DNA from: Acholoe squamosa | Taxonomy: Eukaryota > Annelida > Polychaeta > Phyllodocida > Polynoidae | Direction of reading: 5' to 3' | Assembly (NCBI GenBank): GCA_949317995.1 | Contig: OX439036.1 | Coordinates: 24,650,854 to 24,714,853 of the forward strand | DNA length: 64,000 bases | Translations under genes and position numbers: made by a program | The notes under the pieces: model-generated | Seen by the model: only the letters and a program-made list of their open reading frames with translations | The model's database searches: none | What the model was told of the DNA's origin: nothing | Shown here: one piece after another, positions 10,898 to 22,881 of the stretch | Numbering within the stretch: the first letter of the stretch is position 1 | Layout of the letters: the number at the start of each line of letters is the position of its first letter

Positions 10898-13800
10898 TCA
10901 GTCCTGGGATACTTTTGTTGCCTTGACTTTCGGCGGTGGTTTGCTGGTTAAGAAAATGTAAATATTGAAGTGGTCGGCCAGTTGTTGCACCTGAAGAGAG
11001 AAACGATATGAATTTTTATAAACTACATTACATTTAATTCATTAGTCTATCCACCTCCATATCGATTATGCCCCCACGCAAATGAACCCAGAACCATTGG
11101 CATGTGTCCCCCATGAATTCAACCTACTGATAGTTTTTGTTTTGCAATAGATAAAAATGTCACAGGTGAAGGACTCAGTCCTAAGGAAGAGGCTTCAATG
11201 TCAAATGTCAACTGTCAATTGACAAGTGGTCAGTGATAGTATGGAGCTACTGATATATTTTGACTATTTACTAACAAATAGTGACTAAGTATTGATATAT
11301 TTTGGCTAATTGCTGACAAATAGTGACTAAGTACTGACATGTTTTAACTAAGTGCTGACAAATAGTGACTAATTACTGACATATTTTGATTAATTGCTGA
11401 CAAAGAGTGGGTAATTATTGACATATATTGACTAATTTCTGATAAATAGTGAGTAATTACTGACATATATTGACTAATTGCTGACAAAGTGAGTAATTAC
11501 TGACGTATATTGACTAATTGCTGTTATATAGTGACTAAGTACTCACATATATATTTATTGACTAATTGCTGACAAATAGTGAGAAATTACTAACATACAT
11601 TGACCAATTGCTAGTGAGTAATTACAAACATTTATTCATTAAAATGCGAGTAAATACATGTCAGTAATTACTCACTATTTATCAGACATTAGTCAATATA
11701 TGTTAATAATTACTCACTCTTTGTCAGCAATTAGTCAATATATATATATAAAACAGTAATATATACTGGTATATTTGTCGGTCCACCCTAGAAAATGTGT
11801 CATTTGACATGAAATTGAGGCCTGTTCTTTAGGACTGAGTGCTTCACCTGTGACACTTTCTTTTTCAAAATATGTCACTGTGTATGGACTATTTGTCAGC
11901 AATAAGTCAATATATGTTAGTAATTACTCATTATTTGTCAGCAATTAGTCAATATATGTTAGTAATTACTCATTATTTGTCAGCAATTAGTCAATATATG
12001 TCAGTAATTACTCACAATTTGTCAGATATTAGTCAATAGTGAGCAATTACTAACATATATTGACTAAATCCTGATAAAATGTAAGTAGCTTCTATCATGT
12101 ATTGACTAATTGCTAACAAATAGTGAATAATTACTAACATATTAACTAATTGCTGACAAATCTATTAAAGAGGTGAGGGCGGGTTGGATTGGTGCATGTT
12201 GACTGGACAGTGTACAGGCTATCATCACGTAGCTCTAGGCGTGTTCTGAGTGGGGAGGGCGGGTTGGATTGGTGCATGTTGACTGGACAGTGTACAGGCT
12301 ATCATCACGTAGCTCTAGGTGAGTTCTGAGTGGGGAGGGCTGGTTGGATTGGTGCATGTTGAATGGACAGTGTACAGGCTATTATCACGTAGCTCTAGGC
12401 GAATTCTAAGTGGGGAGGGCGGGTTGGATTGGTGCATGTTGACAGGACAGTGTACAGGCTATTATCACGTAGCTCTAGGCAAGTTCTGAGTGAAGAGGGC
12501 AGGTTGGATTGGTGCATGTTGACTGGGCAGTGTACAGGCTATCATTACTATGGGTCTAGACTCCTAAATTTGACAGGGTGACATGGCCATTTCTTAAATT
12601 CGACATGTGACATGGAGCTTAGTGACAAGGACATGGAGGAGTAAAAAGTTAGTACCATGAGACATGGTCTTCTTTTAAAATCGACATGTGACATGAAGCT
12701 TAGTGACAAAGACATTGGAAAATAGAAATTTAATGACATGTGACATTGCCTTTTCTTAAAATCGACATGTGACATGGGGACCCCCCATCTAGACCCCCAT
12801 TACTCAGCTCTAGGCGAGTTCTGAGTGGGGAGGGCGGGTTGAATTGATGCATGTTGAATGGACAGTGTACAGGCTATCATCATGTAGCTCTAGGCGAGTT
12901 CTGAGTGGGGAGAGCGGGCTGGATTGATGCATATTGAATGGATAGTGTACAGGCTATCATTACGCAGCCCTAGGCGTGTTCTGAGTGGGGAGAGCGGGCT
13001 GGATTGATGCATATTGAATGGACAGTGTACAGGCTATCATTACCCAGCTCTAGGCGAATTCTGAGTGCGGAGGGCAGGTTGGATTGGTGCATGTTGACTG
13101 GATAGTGTACAGGCTATCATCACGTAGCTCTAGGCGAGTTCTGAGTGGGGAGGGAGGGTTGGATTGGTCCATGTTGACTGGACAGTGTACAGGCTATTAT
13201 CACATAGCTCTAGGCGAGTTCTGAGTGGGAAGGGCGGGTTGGATTGGTGCATGTTGACAGGACAGTGTACAGGCCATTATTATGTAGCTCTAGGCGAGTT
13301 CTGAGTGAAGAGGGCGGGTTGGATTGGTGCATGTTGACTGGGCAGTGTATAGGCTGGGTAAACTGCCATAACTCGACCATCTATCAGCAGTTATTCAGTG
13401 CTATTCAGTACTATTTAGTGCTACAAGAGCAATGGTCAACTCAAGGGTAGTTGGACTGTCAGATTCCGTGTGCAATCGACCTCCCATGTGAATGCAATGG
13501 AAGAGGCTAGAGCCTCTTCCAATAAAACTTACCACACAGAATCCATAGTGGAGATGGGCAGCAAGGACGACAAGTAGGTATGTCCAGAGAAGATACCGCT
13601 CCATAACACCGAGTGGCAGGGTGAGTACGGCAGCTACAATAGCAGTGAGCGGCACCAGCAGCCAGTTGAGCAGCTCACAGCGTGTACTGCTCATTCCATT
13701 CACTATCAATCGGCACTGTTTAAGGTATCAAAGGGAATATATCCTATTACTTTTAATTGATGAATCAGCGATTGATGCCTCATTGCATTCAAAGTATCCA

Positions 13801-16800
13801 TTTAGTTTATTTAACGACCGTACAATTCCATAATACCCAGGGATGCCACTCACTGATCACCAAAATTTCGGAAATGCTCCTAATTTTCTTGATTTCCAAT
13901 AGGAAATATCTGGGAATGAAAGCCAAAAGTTCAGAATTCCTGAAAAGTTAGGAAAGGTGGCATATCTGATACCTCACATATCAGGCGTGCCTCACGCATA
14001 AGGTGCACCTGAAATTTATGCCAGACTTACTGTAATCTCCCGTGTATAAGGCGCGTCTTATAGTTCTCATTGGATCCACAAGGGGGACATCGAGACCTTT
14101 CTTTTGATATCTTAATGTACCCTTAGTCATAATAGGACATAAGGGGGCCCAGGATGGTCCGGGGTGGCCCAAGCTACACATAGGTTTTTGAATTTTGAAA
14201 ATTCATTCAGTAGAAACAAAGTTATTAATTTTTCATATTTTTGAGAATTTTCCAAAACTCTAGGTGAGCCTTATATGCGGGCTGCGCCTTATACGCGGGA
14301 GATTACGGTATAAGGCAATCCTGGGGTCAGTTTAGTGCTATTCTACAGAATAATGTCCTCGCCTAAAAGGCACACAATGACTTCAGGCAGATGCTTTAAG
14401 GTGCAGCAAGGGTCTATCCTGGCATATAATATGTGCCTTATACGTAAGGTATTATCGTAGGTCTACAGGTCTATACCTACAATGTATCAACAAGGGTTAT
14501 TTAATCATTCAGAACTCTATGGACTTTGAAACAAAATTTATATATTCAATATTTTCTTCTTTTATTTTGGCGGGGTTTGAGTTTAAGTGGTAGCATTGTA
14601 TGGACAGGTCGTGCATCCCAAGCCTTCCAAAATAATGATAAATTCAGTTTTTTATAAAGGTACTTACAGCAATGTTAGAGAAGACTGTCCCAGAGGCTAT
14701 ATAGAAGATACGTGGCTCCTTCATTATAATGTTGTACGGTGAACACTTTGCCCACGTAAGGAACAAGGCAAACAGGAGAGTAGAGCCTACCATGGGACGT
14801 ATACTCTCATAGAAGGAAAGCATCTTTCCTGTGCGATCACGGTAGGACCTGTCAAATAACACCAGACACACATGAATTTCATGTTACATGTATATCTATT
14901 GAAATTCATCTAAGCAGAATATATCGTTTGAAGATAAACTGAGTTTCATTTGGCACATCTTTTGCAAAGATATAAACAATTATTTAGTTATCAAAGATTA
15001 ACACCTGGATGTTTTCATGGTTAACAAAGTCTTTTAAACTTTTAGTATTTTCAACTTTTAGAATCAATACTAGGACATCTAAACTGCAACAGCGTCCGCT
15101 GATGGTACCTTAAACATCTTTGTGCATCTTTAACGATTTAATTGATTCTGTGATGGTACTTCAGCAACCAAATCAACATTGATATAACTGTCAGATAACT
15201 TACACATATACATTCCAAAGAGACACGGGGACTGAGAGGGCTAGCACTCCGGCTGGAAAAGAGAGGACAAAACCGTGTGCATCATTTAAACTATTGAGTA
15301 GATCATGTTTACAAATCAATTTCAGTTCCTTCTAATGGTATTCCTTTACATGTATGTAATATGTAAGTGGTTATTGTATTGTATGATTAATAAAACTTCA
15401 TGTTGCCTACAAAGGGTTGTGCCTATGTCGGCTATATACACGTAATCAAAGAGGCAATGGTCCGTGCTACTGACTGCGTTTATACCAGCCCCAACAGCGT
15501 CCCTATGTCGGCTATATACACATAATCAAAGAGGCAATGGTCCGTGCTACTGACTGCGTTTATACCAGCCCCAACAGCATCCCTATGTCGGCTATATACA
15601 CGTATTCAAAGAGGCAATGGACTGTGCTACTGACTGCGTTTATACCAGCCCCAACAGCGTCCCTATGTCGGCTATATACACGTATTCAAAGAGGCAATGG
15701 ACCGTGCTACTGACTGCGTTTATACCAGCCCCAACAGCGTCCCTATGTCAGCTATATACAAGTAATCAAAGAGGCAATGGTCTGTGCTACTGACGGCGTT
15801 TATACCAGCCCCAACAGCGTCCCTATGTCAGCTATATACAAGTAATCAAAGAGGCAATGGACCGTGCTACTGACTGCGTTTATACCAGCCCCAACAGCGT
15901 CCCTATGTCGGCTATATACACGTATTCAAAGAGGCAATGGACCGTGCTACTGACTGCGTTTATACCAGCCCCAACAGCGTCCCTATGTCAGCTATATACA
16001 CATAATCAAAGAGGCAATGGTCCGTGCTACTAACAGCGTTTATACCAGCCCCAACAGCGTCCCTATGTCAGCTATATACAAGTAATCAAAGAGGCAATGG
16101 TCCGTGCTACTAACAGCGTTTATACCAGCCCCAACAGCGTCCCTATGTCAGCTATATACACGTATTCAAAGAGGCAATGGACCGTGCTACTGACTGCGTT
16201 TATACCAGCCCCAACAGCGTCCCTATGTCGGCTATATACAAGTAATCAAAGAGGCAATGGTCCGTGCTACTAACGGCGTTTATACCAGCCCCAACAGCGT
16301 CCCTATGTCAGCTATATACAAGTAATCAAAGAGGCAATGGTCTGTGCTACTGACGGCGTTTATACCAGCCCCAACAGCGTCCCTATGTCAGCTATATACA
16401 AGTAATCAAAGAGGCAATGGACCGTGCTACTGACTGCGTTTATACCAGCCCCAACAGCGTCCCTATGTCGGCTATATACACGTATTCAAAGAGGCAATGG
16501 ACCGTGCTACTGACTGCGTTTATACCAGCCCCAACAGCGTCCCTATGTCAGCTATATACACATAATCAAAGAGGCAATGGTCCGTGCTACTAACAGCGTT
16601 TATACCAGCCCCAACAGCGTCCCTATGTCAGCTATATACAAGTAATCAAAGAGGCAATGGTCCGTGCTACTAACAGCGTTTATACCAGCCCCAACAGCGT
16701 CCCTATGTCAGCTATATACACATATTCAAAGAGGCAATGGACCGTGCTACTGACTGCGTTTATACCAGCCCCAACAGCGTCCCTATGTCGGCTATATACA

Positions 16801-19800
16801 AGTAATCAAAGAGGCAATGGTCCGTGCTACTAACGGCGTTTATACCAGCCCCAACAGCGTCCCTTTGCAGAGGCGTAGGAAGCAAATCTTTATTGGGGGG
16901 GCCCGGCGAGGGCACCATCGCGACGACCTTGAATTGTCAGCTGATGCGTGATGGCATCTATATAATGCGTATATAGAATTCATATAGAAAAGTAATTTTT
17001 GGTAAATTTTGGATCTGATTTTAGGCTCAGACCCCCATTTTCCCTATGACATCACCATAATAATCTAATTTGAGATGTAAAGTTTTAGCTTCTTTTCCAA
17101 TGTGTTTAAGAGTTCTTGGAAAATATTGGGGGGGCCCAGACATACTCAGGCCCCACCTCCTTCATGATTGGGGGGGCCCAGGCCCCCCTGGCCCCCCCTT
17201 TTCCTACGCCCCTGCCTTTGTCGGCTATATACACATAATCAAAGAGGCATCAATGCATCATGCCATCCATAAAGGGTTAACTGCACATGGAAGGCTATGT
17301 ACATGTTATCAAAGATTTACAAATTATTTCATAGTAATATTGTAAAATACTATCATGATTTATAAATTAATCCATGATAATTTACAAGGGTCAACTTAAC
17401 ATAAATGTGTGCACAATATGTATACAATACCATTGCAAATTACTCACTCACTCTAAAGCAATTCACAATGGTCAACTCAAGGTCTTTCTATACTTTTCTG
17501 CAAAAACCTTTGGCGAAAACGTATACAGTAGAAGTAGACCCGAGGTCGAACCTCGGGTCTAATAAACTGCTGTCTCGAGACAGCAGTTTAATAAAGCTAC
17601 ACATAGATAGGTTGCAATCTGTGTCCTCAAGTACATGTGTACCAAAACACACACGAACTACCCAACCCATTGGGATTAGGCTTTCACCACTTACAGGATC
17701 ACTCATGACAAAAGGTTATCTCTATCTTATCATATACACATTGTTGTGGGCAAAGTTAAGTCTTTATCAAATGAACATTGGTTCAGAGATAAAGAATGCC
17801 CTTTTCCCTCTGGGAGCGATAAGAAATCTCTTACCCTGCATTATTAATTCACATGCTTCTCCTGATGTTAGTCCAATGACGGGGACATCAAACTTCCACA
17901 TTGTGTAGTCTCCGATATATGTCATCAAAAACACTAGGGTCATTCCCTGCAAATAAATATACATGTTTCAGAGCTTAGTACTTATTCACCAGATGCTAAG
18001 GAGTAAGATTATACAATAGTTTTGATAAGATCGCCTTAAGTATCAGATATACACTGTACAATGAAAGTGCCATAAAAGCTTAATTCACAATTCCCAAAAA
18101 TGTTTCTAGTACCCTCCTAGTAGCACCGCTTATACCACACATATACGATAAAAAGTTTCACAAATGATAATTACTTTCATATATGATGACCAATAGGTAG
18201 TCAAGAAACTGCTTTCAATCTGCAGTATTGAAATCAATGAGCCACAGGGTGGCTTAAACTGGGTGATAGAAATATAGGATAGCATTTTGCAATGCAAGTA
18301 ACCCAAAAGGGCACTTAATCTCTTCTTTTAGGCCCCTCCTGATAATAACCTCATGTATTCTTCGAGCGATATCACTGTTAATGGTTAAGCCTATGGAGAA
18401 TGCATCCATTATCGCTCGTATATTTCATTGGCGAATAACTCCTCTCTTGGCGAGTTAAGCATTGCAAAACAGCAGCAGGTCTTGAATAAGGATCCATATT
18501 AACCACAAAAAGGCATGAGACACTGTAATTCTCCTCCATTTTGTTATAATCCAGCAGTTATAGCCCCATAACTAGATCGTTTTGCTGTCTGCCATTTTGG
18601 ATTTTGGTTATGTGTGCGCATGCGCGACCCAATTTCCATGGGTATTTGGGTCAATATGCACCACCCCAGGCTTTGGGATGCGAATTAACGACAGGGCGAA
18701 CACATTATTTTTTATCTTTTTAATAATACGTATCGATTCAAATGATATCCTCTTGCCATACTTTATCATATTTCTATGTTATAACACTAAATAATTTTTA
18801 AAAAAATTAATAACGACCATTTTTACGATAATAGAGACGCACGCGGATCGAATTACAGCAAATTCATCAACATTCATCAATTATTTGCACCACTCCGCTC
18901 CAAAAACGCGGGAATGTTCAACCAATTCGCACCTCCTATGGGATTTAACATAGGCCGGAAAAGCGTCTTAGTTTTTCTCACTGTTAGTAGTGTCTTAAAA
19001 GTTACATTTTCAACCAGGCTCTTATAACCCCTTTCAGGTTAATAAAACAATTGACATTTTTAATATTGAATACTATAAATAGCAATGCTAAATGTGTCTT
19101 CAGAAGTTAAGTTGAGAAAAATAGAATATACTTACAATCTGGCTAATGTCGTAGCCCCAGGGTAGATAGAGGACGCCTGTGTTATATTTCTCCCAGTGAG
19201 ACACAATGAAGGTTAAGTGCACGCAAATCAGCGCAAAATAGACCCGGTCTACATCAACACTGTAATCACCCCGCCCAAACACTGAGTAAATTCCTATTGG
19301 CAGTATAAGTGTTGCCCAGCTGTCCAGGCCATGGTCAAAGAGTTCCCCCAAAGGCCCAGTGGTCCCTGTTCGCCTTGCCTGTTTTCCGTCTGTCCCATCT
19401 GAAACAAGATGCAGGATGTATGAAAAGGGGGCCTCTTTGACAGGATATTACACAGTACCTCAATCTGTATCAATATTTAAGATATTTAATATAGTGGCTT
19501 TGGAAATAAACTTGCAATGGTTTTCTGTGGGATAGGCTATATTTACACCATGCTATAAAACATACCTAAAGTGTGTGCAGCAAATATGCAGAATGAAGAC
19601 ACGATCCATGCCCAGTTTGGTATGGGTGGGTAGTCGGGATAGATGTCGCTAGACGCGTAGAAATGGAAGTCATAATAGCTCATGATGCCAACCTGCAGCA
19701 CCAGGAACAGGAACCCACCCAGGGTGAGCACGTTGGGAGCGATCCATTTAGGATAAAACTAAAAGAGAAAAACACCAGGTTTTTTTTTAAATTATGATTG

Positions 19801-22295
19801 AACATCAGTCATTGGCCACATTCTCTGCTAGAAGCAGATTTTAACCAAAAGGATTTTTGATCTGACTGAATAGATTACACCGGTATTATATAATACCACT
19901 TTGAAAATGAAATATCTAATAAGTTGTAGGCTTTTGCCAATAACTGTTAACTTACCTGTACACACCAGTTCCAAAAGGGATGAGTTATATAGTTGCTGAC
20001 GGGACTTGTATCGATTGCATTATACTGTAACAATGAGACAAAAGAAAACACAAATGGTCAATATATACCATGGTCGGCAGAGCAGTTCCTATAGGAAAAA
20101 GTGGACCAAAAAGATGGTGTTGGTCAGAGGAGCAACACCTTAGTGAGACGTCATAGAAGAAAGAATGTCAAATTCCTACACTACAACAGCTCTAAATATT
20201 AAGAAAAGACAGTGATAGAGCTGTTAGATAATGATAGGGCCTTAAAAAAAAAAGAAAAAAAGTTGTGTTCAGGTAATGGGGTCGAAAAGAATTTAGAGTA
20301 GGTAGGGAAATTTTTTTTTTTTTCGAGAATTCTTTTTGAGGCCGGGTACAAATTTTCGCACCTATGTGACGCAAATTCGATGTGAGAGATCGTAAAAAAG
20401 CAACTTCCATGTCTCATAAGTGCCAAAATATAAGATTTTCCCCCAAAATGCCCATAAAAAGTTACGGTGGGGCCAAAAAATTAGGGTAGGTAGTGTTACC
20501 TGACCACAACATTTTTTTTTAGGCCTAGGAGCCTGGGTTCCTCTTGTTGGATCTCATGACCAACACATTCAGCCTTCAGCTTCATATGTTTAGTTTGAAA
20601 AAAAGTAAGCAGCCGTACGTATTTGTGCTCACAATTATAGTGGAGACAATTTTTTTCTTTTTTTTTTGCATGTTTTAAAAAAAAAATTATCAGTCCATTT
20701 TATAGGGCCTGGCTCAAAGGGGGGGGGTTGCATGGACGCGTAAATTTTTTTCTGCCCCCCTCAAAACAGTGGTCAAAATTTGTTGCGCCCCCGCATCGAA
20801 GCCAAAGGTAGGTATGTGACTGAAAATTTTAAATACATGAGATCTCTTGTTTTTTGGCACAGGCCTTACCGGAAATATGTAAGAAGCAACATGCTTTTTG
20901 AATTGTAATTTTAGAGACATTTTTCGGTGAGTTATTGAGGTTTTTGTGAGACAAGGTTGGGCAAATTTTCCTCGTGAAATTAAACTCTACAAAGAGGGAT
21001 TATCTGTGACCATTAGCTGCATTTTTACAAAAATTTGAAAACAGATATATCATAGAAAACCATATATTTCCCGAAAGCCAATGACTTTATGGATACAATA
21101 CAATTTAAATGAAGCTGACATGATCACTAGGGTCCGAGATATGAATTTATGAAATAAAAAGTCGAGAAAAACCATCAAAATTAGCTAAAATTGATTGATC
21201 ATCAAAGTCTGCTGATCCTAGAAACCTATGTGCTCATCGAAAGATTTCCTTCAAATTTGGCAGAGATGAGGTTAAGACTATGTACTTGCTGTTCTATATG
21301 TTTTTGTTCGACTTCCTAAGTTTTATCATGTAATAAATGAGAGATTACTTAAATATTGACCTAATTAAGGTGCTAATTAGTTAACTAATTAGAGTTCATA
21401 CAAAATTGAAACATTAAATCAAAGGAAATCCTGTCTACTTGACATATAAAATATCAGGCACCTTATTCCTTGACTGTCTATTTCTCAATTTTAAAAGCTG
21501 ATCACTGAGACCTATCCCTGCACGCACCTTCCAAAACAGTCACAGTTATATAGGACATGGTCCGTGCTCATAGCAGCCCCTTCAGTCACGTACCTACCGA
21601 AGGCAAAGGGCCGTAAAAATTTGCTGCCTTCATTTTTTTTTATATGTATATGCCTCCCTCAGGATAGGTGATTAGGTCAAAAGTTTTTAAGCCCCCCCCC
21701 CCTCAAAGTCAAACCCAACCCCCGTTGATGAATAATGACCACTCCCTTCCTAGAATGTGTTTCAGAGATTTGGGCAAAAGTTACGCTAAAATCGGCGGTA
21801 CCTGCCGTACGCTGCAACCCGCAGACACGAGCAAACGATCTTGGCATTTTGCTCTATTATCGCCCAGTTATGCCACATTTTCTCAACAATTGACAACATC
21901 ATTGTCTGACGCTATATTATGTGTATTGATTGATTAATGCCTGTAGTTCTGGTGTAAAAATTACTTGTCACCTTCTTGACTTTTATAAAGAACTTTAGAT
22001 ACAGTAGATAACTGTAATCTGTGATAGAAAGCTCGCTATTATGTGCAAACCCGGTTTCACTTTGAGTTTGGCAGTACACTGAGTCTGACTCTGAGTACAG
22101 TTAGTGTCAGCGAGACTGGAGTGGAGAAGACCGGTGATAGATTATTCTCCCATTTCCCACACCATGAATATGAGGGTAGGTTATAGCTATAGTATAGTCT
22201 CTGGCGCATCTGCGAGAATTGTATTAGACATGCACACATACCTTATATTTGTCAAAACCAGCTAAAATATCGTCACTTAAATACTTAAATGCCAT
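10898..22295 (-). CDS. EPT1: Ethanolaminephosphotransferase 1 (SELENOI ortholog)
   Basis: Transfers phosphoethanolamine from CDP-ethanolamine to diacylglycerol, making phosphatidylethanolamine in ER/Golgi membranes (Kennedy pathway). Nine exons, all GT-AG and phase-consistent: 22242-22295, 19956-20024, 19566-19758, 19136-19398, 17835-17946, 15204-15252, 14668-14848, 13533-13715, 10898-10990. Product 398 aa; human SELENOI has 397. The N-terminus has the family phrase LAGFDKYKYNAIDT. The complete CDP-alcohol phosphotransferase motif DG-x2-AR-x8-G-x3-D-x3-D lies at residues 109-131 (DGKQAR...GELFDHGLD). SHWEKYNTG, LPWGYDISQ and MSSTRC..LNWLLVPL are further EPT1 signatures. Hydrophobic segments recur along the whole length. 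The start is the first ATG, in frame with the family N-terminus. The last exon reads ...VSQD then TGA, then four sense codons and TAG (10883). Vertebrate SELENOI has selenocysteine after a similar SD, so TGA may be a stop or Sec. Introns hold two minisatellites and several MITEs. Confidence 0.93.
11157..11860. mobile_element. ~700-bp foldback with 42-bp repeat arms
   Basis: Outer ends are inverted copies of a unique segment: TGTCACAGGTGAAGGACTCA at the left (about 11158) and its near-complement at the right (about 11835-11857). Inside, the left arm (about 11240-11640) is a tandem array of a ~42-bp unit (GCTGACAAATAGTGACTAAT...). The right arm (about 11645-11745) carries the same unit on the opposite strand. 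It lies in the last EPT1 intron. No open reading frame. Confidence 0.75.
11885..12168. repeat. Outlying 42-bp repeat array, both orientations
   Basis: More copies of the same unit as in the neighbouring foldback. The first ~150 bp are in the reverse orientation (TTGTCAGCAATTAGTCAATA). From about 12035 onward copies are in the forward orientation, making a second, smaller inverted pair directly beside the first. Confidence 0.7.
12170..13345. repeat. 80-bp minisatellite, ~12 copies, interrupted
   Basis: A tandem unit of 80 bp containing GGGTTGGATTGGTGCATGTT and GACAGTGTACAGGCTATCAT. Starts near 12181, 12261, 12341, 12421 and 12501, then again from about 12830 at 80-bp steps to 13345. The array is split by an inserted element at 12549-12800. 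It lies in the last intron of EPT1, 190 bp from exon 8. No spacers, so it is not a CRISPR-type array. Confidence 0.92.
12549..12800. mobile_element. ~250-bp MITE inserted in the minisatellite
   Basis: Ends are inverted: ATGGGTCTAGA on the left and TCTAGACCCCCAT on the right. The host repeat is cut exactly at CTATCATTAC and resumes with TACTCAGCTC, giving a TAC or TTAC duplication. The uninterrupted version of the host site is seen at 13030 (CATTACCCAGCTC). The interior holds about three copies of an ~88-bp unit built around 'CGACATGTGACATGG', so this element is itself repetitive. Confidence 0.8.
14028..14310. mobile_element. CCGTAATCTCC-family MITE
   Basis: A 283-bp element with long inverted ends, here TACTGTAATCTCCCGTGTAT and its near-complement GCGGGAGATTACGGTA. 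The interior has the family core (GGATCCACAAGGGGGACATC, then AGTAGAAACAAAGTTATTAA). The outermost TA is probably the target duplication, as in Tc1/mariner-derived MITEs. Lies in EPT1 intron 7. Confidence 0.85.
15421..17260. repeat. 80-bp minisatellite, ~18 copies, interrupted
   Basis: A very regular 80-bp unit (CCCTATGTCGGCTATATACA ... GAGGCAATGG ... TATACCAGCCCCAACAGCGT) runs from 15421 to 16867. Several variant positions (CGTATTC, AGTAATC, CATAATC; TGACTGCG, TAACAGCG, TGACGGCG) recur in the same order over blocks of several units, pointing to recent multi-unit duplication. The last copy is split by a MITE and continues at 17215. Lies in EPT1 intron 5. Confidence 0.95.
16868..17214. mobile_element. 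347-bp MITE inside the minisatellite
   Basis: Inverted ends CAGAGGCGTAGGAA and TTCCTACGCCCCTG. Flanked by CCTTTG on both sides (16862-16867 and 17215-17220), a target duplication that exactly splits one 80-bp unit. G/C tracts inside (GGGGGGGCCC) are mirrored near both ends. The CAG...CTG termini suggest a hAT-derived element, although hAT normally duplicates 8 bp. Confidence 0.85.
17536..17589. repeat. Two adjacent perfect palindromes
   Basis: AGACCCGAGGT-CGA-ACCTCGGGTCT (17536-17560) is followed three bases later by a 26-bp perfect palindrome centred on CTCGAG (17564-17589; arms AAACTGCTGTCTC). Together they would form a double hairpin. Lies in EPT1 intron 5, near exon 5. No flanking element recognised. 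Confidence 0.9.
20237..20526. mobile_element. AGGCCTTAAAA-type MITE, copy 1
   Basis: Inverted ends with the phrase AGGCC(T)TAAAAAAA and then GTTGTGTTCAGGTAA. The right end is the complement (ACCTGACCACAACATTTTTT, then AGGCCTAG). The interior contains 'GGTAGGTAG'. A second copy is at 41815-42154. Lies in EPT1 intron 1. Confidence 0.75.
21685..21745. mobile_element. Partial GGGAGTGGTC-family MITE end
   Basis: C-rich tract followed by GTTGATGAATAATGACCACTCCCTT, the right end of the family seen complete at 36689-37010. Related debris lies at 20700-20800. Both are in EPT1 intron 1. Confidence 0.6.
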
Positions 22296-22344
22296 CTTTG
22301 CTGAAGCCACGGCAGCAATCAGAGGGCACCAAGTAGGCTCTGTG

Positions 22345-22349
22345 ATTGG
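22345..22349 (-). promoter_or_regulatory. CCAAT box upstream of EPT1
   Basis: CCAAT on the minus strand, ~50 bases upstream of the EPT1 ATG, in a short less AT-rich stretch (22280-22600). Typical of a TATA-less housekeeping promoter. Inference from position only. Confidence 0.4.
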
Positions 22350-22689
22350 CTGTTGCGAAGTTTATTCACTCTTTACAAGATCTTTAGGCTTTTCGGTAAA
22401 GCTCATAGATATGGAAAATGTGCTTGAAGCGACCAACTACAGCGCCACCCTACGTCTATTTTGGACATCGTAAATAAAAACGGGTCCAATTTACGACAAC
22501 TTTGGCGAAGCGGGAAATACAAAAAGCTCACGTCTAGATCCGACCACGAGCTTTGCGACTGGTGCTGCGACCGGTGTCTACACCATGAACTAAAGGCAAG
22601 GGGGGCCAATCACATACTAAAAGATGCATGCTACAGCCACAACAGTGTTCCACAAGACGCTCTGGTGTCGTTGAAGCGTGGTTGGGAGT

Positions 22690-22880
22690 GATAATTTTTT
22701 AACAACAGGGGAGGGGGGGGGGATTTGAGGGAGGGAAGGTCCAGCATTCTTTAAGGGGTCATTTTTTAACAACAGGGGGGGACAAAAAAATTTCAGACCC
22801 CTCTTTCGGGAGTTATTTATTTGGGCTGGTGGATTCGAGAGGGGCGTAAAAAATTCAGACCCCTCCCAAAACGGGGTCAG
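22690..22880. mobile_element. GGGAGTGGTC-family MITE debris, two left-end pieces
   Basis: Two successive pieces with 'TTTTTTAACAACAGGGG' followed by G-rich tract and 'CAGACCCCTC' phrases match the interior of the family complete at 36689-37010. They directly abut the satellite array to the right. Confidence 0.55.
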
Positions 22881-22881
22881 A

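Noticed and set aside
15421-16864. CRISPR-like regular repeat array
   Set aside because: Units are head-to-tail with no unique spacers, in an animal intron. A minisatellite.
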